A stretch of DNA of 12,579 nucleotides from Planctomycetaceae bacterium. Its GTDB lineage: Bacteria > Planctomycetota > Planctomycetia > Pirellulales > UBA1268. The position numbers were made by a program, and so were the translations under genes. The notes below the pieces were generated by a model that saw only the letters and a list, made by a program, of their open reading frames with translations, had not been told where the DNA came from and did no database searches. Location of the stretch: NCBI GenBank assembly GCA_005789975.1, contig SXWC01000133.1, positions 1 through 12,579 on the forward strand. Direction: 5' to 3'. Below, one piece after another: positions 1-7,965 of the stretch (positions within the stretch are counted from its first letter, which is position 1; each line of letters begins with the position of its first letter).

Positions 1-2
1 AG

Positions 3-2330
<2,328 letters not shown>

Positions 2331-2336
2331 CACGGC

Positions 2337-2389
2337 GGGCAATTTGCGGGCCAAAACCCCCGAAAACGTGGCCCAACCTCGCATTGCCC
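2337..2389. other. Two-tier stem-loop between dnaE and the DUF1598 gene
   Basis: The outer arms gggcaat (2337-2343) and attgccc (2383-2389) are exact inverted copies. They enclose a second exact pair, gggcca (2348-2353) and tggccc (2369-2374), around a 15-nt loop rich in A and C. Together they give 13 base pairs with one internal loop. The structure begins 7 nt after the dnaE stop and ends about 75 nt before the next start codon, so it could act in dnaE 3'-end formation or lie in the leader of the next gene. No T-run follows, so it is not a classic intrinsic terminator. Confidence 0.45.
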
Positions 2390-2465
2390 CCATCCTGCGA
2401 CGCCATTACTCTCTCGGCGGCTCTCGAAGCCTTTTCAACCGCCTCCCGTGCTCCGGGTGAACTCG

Positions 2466-3860
2466 ATGCATATGCCTTCCCTTGGTTTCAGCGTTGGCCG
2501 CCCGTCTTCGTTTCTTGCCGCTGCATGCCTGGCCGTGATCACGGTCTGGGGCATGCCTGTCGTGCGCGGACAGGGAGCCGCCGCCGGCGTGCTGGTCGAT
2601 CCGCAGGGCGTGCTGCGGACCACCTCGATCGCCGACCCCGGGCTCTCGCTCGAGCGGCGCAGGGCTGCGGTGGCGGCGCTGCCCGGCGATCTCCAGAAAC
2701 GGGTGCCGCTCCGTAAGGTCGCCCTCTCGCGGCTCGAGGCGGCCCTCGCCAAGCATGCGGCCGACGGCCGGGGCATCCCCGATGAGATCGAGAAGCTCGC
2801 CGGCCTGACCCGTGTGCAATACGTCTTCGTCTATCCCGCCGAGGGTGATGCTCCCGGTGAGATCGTGATCGCCGGCCCCGCCGAGCCATGGACGACCGAC
2901 GCGGCGGGACGTGTCATCGGAATCGAAACCGGGAGCCCGACGGTCCTGCTCGAGGATCTCGCCACCGCCATCCGTGCCTTCGCCCCCGGCCACCCGCAGG
3001 ATCGCCTTGTCGGCTGCTCCATCGATCCGACGAAGGAAGGCCTCGCGGCGATGCAGGAGTTCCTCCGCAAGACCGGCCGGGTCAACCCGCAAGGGGGAGC
3101 GGACCAGATCGTGGCCGGAATGAAGGAGGCGCTCGGCCCCCAGACCGTGAGCGTTCAGGGCGTGTCTTCCGCAACCCACTTCGCACAGGTGATGGTCGAG
3201 GCCGATTACCGCATGAAACTGATCGGCATCGGGCTCGAGCAGCCCCCGGTGAGGATCCCCACGTGGATCGATCTGGCCGGTGCCGGCGCGGTGGCGGCAA
3301 ACGCCCTGCAACGGTGGTATTTCGTGCCCGACTACGACTGCGTGAAGATCGCGGAGGACGACCTCGCGATCGAACTCGTCGGGCAGGGGGTGAAGCTCTG
3401 CGGAGCGGACGAGGTCGTCCGCGCGGACGGCAGCCGCCTTTCCGCCACCCGTGCCGACAAGCCGAGCAAGACCTTCACCGAGGCGTTCACCCGCGACTAC
3501 GCGAAGATCGCCGCCAAGAGCCCGGTCTACGCCCAACTCCGCACCATGATCGACCTCGTCGTCGCCGCGGCCTATCTGCAGGAGCACGACGGCTACGGCA
3601 AGGCGGGTTGGGCCGCCGAGACGCTCCGTGATGAACAGGCCTATCCCACCGAGCGGCTCACGCCCCCCGCCCAGGCCGAGACGGCGATCCATGCGGTGTG
3701 GCGGAACAACAGGCTGCTGACACCGATCGGCGGCGGAGTGACCGCCCACCCGCGGATGGCGCTCGGGGCCCCTCATCTCATCATGGACGAGAAGGGCGAG
3801 GTCGACGCCGCCCGCACCGCCGCCAAGGATCTGCCGACCGAAGGCTGGTATTGGGACTGA
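2466..3860 (+). CDS. Secreted DUF1598-family protein, function unknown
   Basis: A 464-residue protein that I recognise as the planctomycete DUF1598 family, whose function is not known. The N-terminus looks like a Sec signal peptide: an Arg-containing start, the hydrophobic core FLAAACLAVITVWGMPVV, then a likely cleavage site near RGQG-A, so export is inferred. Family-like segments are GVLVDPQGVL near the mature N-terminus, SIDPTKEGLAAMQ, VSSATHFAQVMVEADYRMK followed by LIGIGLEQP, and RWYFVPDYD. I see no catalytic motif, lipobox, C-terminal anchor or other membrane segment. The ATG at 2466 has a weak GGGTGA 6 nt upstream; an in-frame GTG at 2448 and an ATG at 2472 are alternatives that leave the signal peptide intact. 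The gene follows dnaE after about 135 nt and ends 9 nt from the converging stress-protein gene. Coding status is firm; the DUF assignment is from memory of the family. Confidence 0.82.
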   Translation: MHMPSLGFSVGRPSSFLAAACLAVITVWGMPVVRGQGAAAGVLVDPQGVLRTTSIADPGLSLERRRAAVAALPGDLQKRVPLRKVALSRLEAALAKHAADGRGIPDEIEKLAGLTRVQYVFVYPAEGDAPGEIVIAGPAEPWTTDAAGRVIGIETGSPTVLLEDLATAIRAFAPGHPQDRLVGCSIDPTKEGLAAMQEFLRKTGRVNPQGGADQIVAGMKEALGPQTVSVQGVSSATHFAQVMVEADYRMKLIGIGLEQPPVRIPTWIDLAGAGAVAANALQRWYFVPDYDCVKIAEDDLAIELVGQGVKLCGADEVVRADGSRLSATRADKPSKTFTEAFTRDYAKIAAKSPVYAQLRTMIDLVVAAAYLQEHDGYGKAGWAAETLRDEQAYPTERLTPPAQAETAIHAVWRNNRLLTPIGGGVTAHPRMALGAPHLIMDEKGEVDAARTAAKDLPTEGWYWD

Positions 3861-3869
3861 TCCGCGGCG

Positions 3870-4766
3870 TCACCGATTCTCGACGGGCACGATCAGCACG
3901 TTCGCGGCGGCACGGGTGAGCACGGCCTCGGAGGTGCTGCCGAGCAGCCAACGGGTGAGCGCGTCGGTCGGCGTGCGACCGATCACGACGAGGTCGATTC
4001 CGTCGGCCGCCGCTCGCTCCAGGATCTTCTCGCCCGCGTTGCCCTGCGACACGATCGGCCTGGCCGTCCGAAAGGGCGTGGGCAGCGTCGCGGCGAACGC
4101 GGCCAGGGTGCCCTCGAGCGCCGTCACTTCGGCGTCATGCTCCTGCTGCCAGGCCTGCGCCACGGCGGCCGTGTCGGGATCGCGAACGCGGCTCTCGAGC
4201 CAGGAGGGCAGCGGGCCGGCGAGCAGCGACTCGGCGACACCGATCACGGCTCCCTCGGTGCTGGCAGGCCAGTGAATGTGACCGATCGCCTTCGCCACGG
4301 CGGCGGCGCTGGCAGGATGATGGCAGGCAAGCACCCTGAGCCCGCGGTCCTTCGGCGGCCCCGAGCGGACCACGAGCACCGGCAGGCGTGCTCCATGCAC
4401 GACGGCCCGGGAGACGCTGCCGAGCAGGAGCTGCTGGAACGAGCCGTGGCCGCGGGCACCGACCACGACCACGTCGGCCTGCCAGGTGACGGCGGAGTCA
4501 AGGATGCCGGGGGCCGCCGCCGCGTCGGTCTGGATGAACTCGGCCCTGGAGGCGACATCCGCCGGAAGCAGGTCGCGGGCGTCGGCAAACACCGCCGCGG
4601 CAGCGCCGCCGACGATCGATCGTGATCCGTCGGGCACCCGTTTCTCGAGTTCCCGCGGCGAGTAGTAGAACGCGAGGAGATCCGCAGCGGGATCGCAGAT
4701 GCCGGCGGCCATCCGCACTGCGTTCAGCGAAGAGTCGGAGCCATCCACCCCGATCAGCATTCTCAT
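3870..4766 (-). CDS. Tandem universal stress protein (two UspA domains)
   Basis: A 298-residue cytoplasmic protein made of two UspA folds, at about residues 1-135 and 142-296. Domain 1 opens with MLIGVDGSDSS and carries the full ATP-binding pattern G-2x-G-9x-G-S at residues 103-117 (GARGHGSFQQLLLGS), so nucleotide binding is likely. Domain 2 has the equivalent GRTP...LLGS at 263-277, but the second glycine is proline (P266), so this site is probably weakened or lost. I chose the ATG at 4766 because GGAG lies 8 nt upstream and it begins directly at the first beta strand. A longer in-frame reading would start at 4841, overlap the end of epmB and add a non-homologous N-terminus. It lies 71 nt downstream of epmB on the same strand and may be cotranscribed. 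Its specific stress role cannot be read from the sequence. Confidence 0.92.
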   Translation of the reverse strand: MRMLIGVDGSDSSLNAVRMAAGICDPAADLLAFYYSPRELEKRVPDGSRSIVGGAAAAVFADARDLLPADVASRAEFIQTDAAAAPGILDSAVTWQADVVVVGARGHGSFQQLLLGSVSRAVVHGARLPVLVVRSGPPKDRGLRVLACHHPASAAAVAKAIGHIHWPASTEGAVIGVAESLLAGPLPSWLESRVRDPDTAAVAQAWQQEHDAEVTALEGTLAAFAATLPTPFRTARPIVSQGNAGEKILERAAADGIDLVVIGRTPTDALTRWLLGSTSEAVLTRAAANVLIVPVENR

Positions 4767-4802
4767 TGCGATTTCTCCACGTCTCTGGGCCTCGGTTGAA
4801 AA

Positions 4803-4831
4803 TCCCGGTGCGGTGTCGTCCCGGTGCGGTG
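4803..4831. repeat. Short tandem direct repeat, two 13-bp copies
   Basis: The 13-mer tcccggtgcggtg occurs at 4803-4815 and exactly again at 4819-4831, with tcg between, giving a 16-bp period. It sits just after the epmB stop, inside the 71-nt epmB-usp gap. It may be slippage debris or a short binding site; nothing identifies a function. Confidence 0.6.
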
Positions 4832-4837
4832 CAGTGG

Positions 4838-5854
4838 TCATCCCATCCAGACTTTGGCCGGCTCGCCCGGCACCTCGCGAACCAGCCTCGGCACAGCGTA
4901 CCCCGGAAGCGAGTCCCGCAGCTCGCGGTGGAGCCGGAGGGCGATCGAGTCGGGCACGTCGAAATGAGCGGCCCCGCGGACACGGTCGAGCAAATGGAGA
5001 TAGTAAGGCACGACGCCCAGTTCGACGAGCCGCTCCGACAGCGACCGCAGCACGGCCGCGGAATCGTTGACGCCCGACAGCAGGACAGTCTGGTTGAGGA
5101 CGAGCGCCGGGGCGGAGGCCAGCCGGCGGGCCGCTTCGGCGACCGCCGCGTCGAGCTCGGCAGGATGATTGGCATGCAGGACGACGACCCGGGCCAGCCG
5201 GGAGCCTCCCAGAACGGCCACCAGTTCGGGCGTGATCCTCGACGGCAGCACGATGGGCAGCCGCGTGTGAATCCGCAACCGGCGGAGGTGGGCAATGGCG
5301 TCGAGACGCGCGACCATGCTCCGCAGGAAGGAATCGTCGACGAGCAACGGATCGCCGCCCGAGAGGATCACCTCGCTGATCGACGGGTCGGCGGCGATCG
5401 CGTCGAGCCCCTCGTCGACGCCGCGGCGGGTGGCGCCGCTGGCCGCGTAGGGAAACTCCCGGCGGAAGCAGTAGCGGCAGTTGATGGCACAGCCGCCCGT
5501 CAGCAGCAGCAGCGCCCGGCCGGCATACGTCCTCACGAGCCCGGGCGCCGCCAGGGAGGCAGCCTCGTCGAGCGGATCGGCGGAGAAGCCCGGCGTGTCG
5601 ATCGTCTCAGCCCGCCGCGGCAGGATTTGGAGCAGGAGCGGATCGAGGGCGTCGCCCTGCAGCATGCGGGTGACGAACGCCCGCGGCACGAGCAGCGGAA
5701 AACCACCGGTTGACTCCCGTGCCTCGGCGGCATGGCCGGAGTCGAGCCCCAGCACCCGGCAGAGCTCCTCGGGATCGCGAATGGCGTCGGCCAGTTCCCG
5801 CTGCCATCCGGGGGCAAACCCGGCCGTGTCGCGTGGAAGGGTGGCGGTGGACAT
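4838..5854 (-). CDS. epmB: EF-P lysine 2,3-aminomutase EpmB (radical SAM)
   Basis: A radical SAM/PLP enzyme that converts (S)-alpha-lysine to (R)-beta-lysine, which EpmA then ligates to EF-P. The product has 338 residues, close to E. coli EpmB (about 340) and without the long C-terminal extension of catabolic lysine 2,3-aminomutases. The [4Fe-4S] motif CAINCRYC is at residues 122-129 (C122, C126, C129). A GGDPLL segment (166-171) follows, as does a C-terminal stretch with GYAVPRLVRE and GEPAK, whose last lysine (K334) is the expected PLP Schiff-base residue. The ATG at 5854 begins just before family similarity (WQRELADAIRDPEELCRVLGL). A longer in-frame reading to 5956 would run through the intergenic region and is rejected. 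The upstream ribosome site is weak. The gene stands head to head with efp, the arrangement known from E. coli, which supports EpmB over a catabolic aminomutase. Confidence 0.94.
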   Translation of the reverse strand: MSTATLPRDTAGFAPGWQRELADAIRDPEELCRVLGLDSGHAAEARESTGGFPLLVPRAFVTRMLQGDALDPLLLQILPRRAETIDTPGFSADPLDEAASLAAPGLVRTYAGRALLLLTGGCAINCRYCFRREFPYAASGATRRGVDEGLDAIAADPSISEVILSGGDPLLVDDSFLRSMVARLDAIAHLRRLRIHTRLPIVLPSRITPELVAVLGGSRLARVVVLHANHPAELDAAVAEAARRLASAPALVLNQTVLLSGVNDSAAVLRSLSERLVELGVVPYYLHLLDRVRGAAHFDVPDSIALRLHRELRDSLPGYAVPRLVREVPGEPAKVWMG

Positions 5855-5903
5855 CGGTGGCGGACGGCGGAAGTTGACAGGCAGGGGCGGTGCGGCCACG
5901 CTG

Positions 5904-5928
5904 GACGCCCCGTAAGGATACGGGCGTC
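5904..5928. promoter_or_regulatory. Imperfect palindrome in the epmB-efp divergent gap
   Basis: Arms gacgccccgta (5904-5914) and tacgggcgtc (5919-5928) pair over 10 bp with one bulged C (5910) and an AGGA tetraloop. It lies centrally in the 119-nt region that must hold both divergent promoters, 46 nt upstream of the efp start and 50 nt from the epmB start. It could be an operator shared by the two genes or a 5'-leader hairpin of one of them. A TTGACA at 5874-5879 (+) has no good -10 partner, so I do not call a promoter. Confidence 0.4.
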
Positions 5929-5973
5929 GGACCCGGAAGAGAAAGCGGCCATCCACAGGAGCGTCGAGCAGCA

Positions 5974-6543
5974 GTGCCAGCCTACAACACGAGCGAGTTC
6001 AAGAAGGGCCTCAAGGTCCAGATCGACGGCGACCCGTACATCATGATCGAGTGCAACTTCGTCAAGCCCGGCAAGGGCCAGGCGCTCTACAAGTGCAAGC
6101 TCCGCAACCTGCTCCGCAACACCGTTCTGGACCGCACCTACAAGAGCGGTGATTCGCTCGATGCCGCCGACATCTCCACGATCGAGGCCCAGTTTCTCTA
6201 CAAGCAGGGCGAGCAGTTCGTGTTCATGGACAACGCCAATTACGAGCAATACGAGCTCTCGAAGGAGCAGGTGGACGACTCCTGGAAGTGGATCAAGGAG
6301 GGCACGGTCTGCTCGATGCTGCTCTACAACGGCAATCCGATCTCGATGGAGCCGCCAAACCACATGGTGCTCAAGGTGGAATATGCCGAACCGGCGATGC
6401 GGGGCAACACGGCGACGAACCTCACCAAGCCGGTGAAGCTCGAAACGGGCGCCGACGTGATCGTGCCGGCGTTCATCGAGCAGGGGGACAACATCAAGGT
6501 CGATACCCGCACCGGCGAGTATCTCGAACGAGTGAAGGCCTGA
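5974..6543 (+). CDS. efp: Translation elongation factor P
   Basis: EF-P binds stalled ribosomes between the P and E sites and relieves arrest at consecutive prolines. The 189-residue product matches the usual 185-190 and has the three expected parts: a KOW-like domain I (1-65) and two OB domains (about 66-128 and 129-189). The tip loop KPGKGQA places lysine at position 34, the residue that EpmA/EpmB beta-lysylates in E. coli, and the neighbouring epmB gene supports the same modification here. The C-terminus VDTRTGEYLERVK is the family signature. The start is the GTG at 5974 (PAYNTSEFKKGLK). An AGGAG at 5957-5961 lies 12 nt upstream, a longer spacing than usual. The longer reading from 5890 would add non-homologous residues and run through the palindrome. 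The gene converges on the rrf2 gene with a 39-nt gap and no convincing terminator. Confidence 0.98.
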   Translation: MPAYNTSEFKKGLKVQIDGDPYIMIECNFVKPGKGQALYKCKLRNLLRNTVLDRTYKSGDSLDAADISTIEAQFLYKQGEQFVFMDNANYEQYELSKEQVDDSWKWIKEGTVCSMLLYNGNPISMEPPNHMVLKVEYAEPAMRGNTATNLTKPVKLETGADVIVPAFIEQGDNIKVDTRTGEYLERVKA

Positions 6544-6582
6544 CCCGCGAGCCGCCGCACCCGATCCCCGTCCGATGCGGCC

Positions 6583-7020
6583 TCAGATGTAATACATCGC
6601 GTCGGCGCCGCTACGGCATCGTCCCGCCAGATCGGCGAGCGTGACGCCGCCGAGCGCCTCCGCCTCGGCCGCGGCGGCCTCGTGCCAGGCCGCCGCGAGC
6701 ACGGCGGCGGTTCGCGATCGCCGGGCGAGCCCGGCCGTCACCGGGGCCGCCGCGTCACCGGGGCCATCGACGGCGCGGCGAATGTCGTCGAGCGTGATCG
6801 TTTCCGGGGGCCGGGCGAGCCGGTATCCGCCGGCCGCGCCCCGGATGCTGGCCACGATGCCGGCCGCCTTCAGCTGCAGCAGAATGTGGACGAGGAATCG
6901 CGCGGGCACGCCCTGCGCCTCGCAGATCGCCCTGATCCGCACCGGCTGCACCGCGTCGGCACGCCGTGCCAGCTCGACCGCGGCCATCGCGGCATACTCG
7001 GTTTTTGCGGACAGACGCAT
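6583..7020 (-). CDS. Rrf2-family transcriptional regulator, likely sulfur/cysteine control
   Basis: A 145-residue winged-helix DNA-binding protein. The N-terminus MRLSAKTEYAAMAAVELARR is the Rrf2 opening helix; residues 25-50 form the recognition helices (IRAICEAQGVPARFLVHIL), and SIRGAAGGYRLAR (58-70) is the wing. The three cysteines that ligate Fe-S in IscR (near residues 92-104) are absent: only C33, in the DNA-binding part, and C135, near the C-terminus, are present. Fe-S sensing of the IscR type is therefore unlikely, and a CymR-like role is more plausible. The C-terminus MYYI is common in the family. The gene starts 17 nt after the cysH stop on the same strand, so it is almost certainly cotranscribed and is a candidate autoregulator of the cysH promoter. 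The start at 7020 is set by homology; a weak GAGG lies upstream. The ligand is unknown. Confidence 0.9.
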   Translation of the reverse strand: MRLSAKTEYAAMAAVELARRADAVQPVRIRAICEAQGVPARFLVHILLQLKAAGIVASIRGAAGGYRLARPPETITLDDIRRAVDGPGDAAAPVTAGLARRSRTAAVLAAAWHEAAAAEAEALGGVTLADLAGRCRSGADAMYYI

Positions 7021-7037
7021 GGCGGAGCCTCGCGTGT

Positions 7038-7766
7038 TCAGCGGGAATGCAGCCCGCACTCGGTCTTCACGGAGCCGCTCCACCGGCCGGCCCGCTCGTC
7101 CTCGCCCGCGGTCACGGCCCGCGTGCAGGGCGCGCAGCCGATGCTCACGTAGCCCTTGTCGTGGAGCGGGTTGTAGGGAATGTTTTCCCGGACGATCGCG
7201 TCCCAGACGGCACCCTTCGTGAAGTTGGCCAAGGGGGAGATCTTCACGACCCCGAACTTGTGATCCCAGCCGACGATCGGCGAGGCCGCCCGATCGGCGC
7301 TCTGGTCACGGCGGATCCCGCTCATCCAGGCGTCGTAGTCGGCCAGCGTCCGCTTCACCACCGCCAGTTTCCGGTCGGCGCAGCAGCGGTCGGGATCGGT
7401 GCGGTAGATCGGCCCGCCATGCTGCCGCTCATACTCGTCGACGGTGGTCTCGGGCCGTGCGAGGACGACCTCGATGCCATACCGCTTCGCGATCCGGTCG
7501 CGGAGTTCGAGCGTCTCCGGAAACTGATAGCCGGTGTCGAGGTTGAAGACGTGGGTCCGCGGGGCCACCGTCGCGAGCCAATGGATGATCAGGCAGCCCT
7601 CCGGCCCGAAGGCGGTGGCCATCGTGAGCTTGTCGCCGAACCGGGCAACCGCCCAGCGGATGATCTCCTCGGGCGTCGCCGACTCGAGCGAACGGCTGGC
7701 ACGGGCCAGTTCCTCGCGGAGGGCGTCCGACGCCCCGTTGTGTTGCGGCTCGGCGGTGGCGGTCAT
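7038..7766 (-). CDS. cysH: Adenylyl-sulfate (APS) reductase, thioredoxin-dependent, iron-sulfur type
   Basis: Reduces activated sulfate to sulfite in assimilatory sulfate reduction. The 242-residue protein belongs to the CysH (PP-loop) fold. The nucleotide-binding loop is TAFGPEG (51-57), followed by FNLDTGYQFPET (74-85) and the SGIRRDQSADR segment (149-159). Two cysteine pairs, CC at 128-129 and CAPC at 211-214, are the [4Fe-4S] ligands that separate APS reductases from the cluster-free PAPS reductases, so APS is the likely substrate. The catalytic cysteine is C237 in KTECGLH, which forms the thiosulfonate intermediate resolved by thioredoxin. The ATG at 7766 has AAGGA 7 nt upstream and a good promoter behind it. 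It is followed by the Rrf2 gene in the same operon and is divergent from rhaB. No other sulfate-assimilation gene (cysD, cysN, cysI) is in the window. Confidence 0.95.
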   Translation of the reverse strand: MTATAEPQHNGASDALREELARASRSLESATPEEIIRWAVARFGDKLTMATAFGPEGCLIIHWLATVAPRTHVFNLDTGYQFPETLELRDRIAKRYGIEVVLARPETTVDEYERQHGGPIYRTDPDRCCADRKLAVVKRTLADYDAWMSGIRRDQSADRAASPIVGWDHKFGVVKISPLANFTKGAVWDAIVRENIPYNPLHDKGYVSIGCAPCTRAVTAGEDERAGRWSGSVKTECGLHSR

Positions 7767-7783
7767 GAACGAATCCTTACCAC

Positions 7784-7824
7784 GTTGCTCAACTATTGCA
7801 AGAATCGCCCCTCGGTTCTGTCAA
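7784..7824 (-). promoter_or_regulatory. cysH-rrf2 promoter with overlapping inverted repeat
   Basis: Reading leftward on the minus strand, TTGACA (7824-7819, a perfect -35) is followed after 18 nt by TGCAAT (7800-7795, 4 of 6 to TATAAT). One base later comes GTTGAGCAAC (7793-7784), with inverted GTTG/CAAC half-sites. A wider TTGC-N9-GCAA (7801-7785) overlaps both. The expected transcription start falls inside the repeat, a position that suits a repressor such as the Rrf2 protein encoded in the same operon. The promoter is reasonably supported; the operator is inference. Confidence 0.55.
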
Positions 7825-7927
7825 TCGGTCGTTCCGCCACCCGGCCCGCGTCCACTCCGGCACAACCCGCAGGGTTTTGCAGGCCCGCCCGATCCCCACG
7901 CAGCCCCCTCCCCACGCCGGCGGAAAA

Positions 7928-7957
7928 CCTCACAATCTGAGGCTCACCCATGAGGAG
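7928..7957 (+). promoter_or_regulatory. Possible Shine-Dalgarno-sequestering hairpins upstream of rhaB
   Basis: cctca at 7928-7932 can pair with tgagg at 7938-7942 (loop caatc) or with tgagg at 7951-7955. ctca at 7943-7946 can pair with tgag at 7951-7954 (loop ccca). The second tgagg is part of the GAGGAG ribosome site (7952-7957), which lies 8 nt before the rhaB ATG. The pairings exclude one another, so the ribosome site could be free or masked. The stems are short (4-5 bp), and the effect may be minor. Confidence 0.3.
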
Positions 7958-7965
7958 CAGGGTTT

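Noticed and set aside
2406..3776. Open frame of 456 codons on the minus strand, opposite the DUF1598 gene
   Set aside because: It lies wholly antisense to a gene with a signal peptide and family similarity. Its translation is Arg/Gly/His-rich with no domain, as expected for the mirror of a high-G+C gene.
4622..5713. Open frame of 363 codons on the plus strand
   Set aside because: Antisense to usp and epmB, both firmly identified on the minus strand.
6544..6582. Possible bidirectional terminator between the convergent efp and rrf2 genes
   Set aside because: The only pairing seen (gccgca 6554-6559 with tgcggc 6576-6581) has 6 bp, a 16-nt loop and no T-run in either direction.
7864..7878. Small hairpin aaccc-gca-gggtt followed by TT, upstream of rhaB, considered as a terminator
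   Set aside because: The stem is only 5 bp with a short T-run, and it lies between two divergent genes where no terminator is needed.
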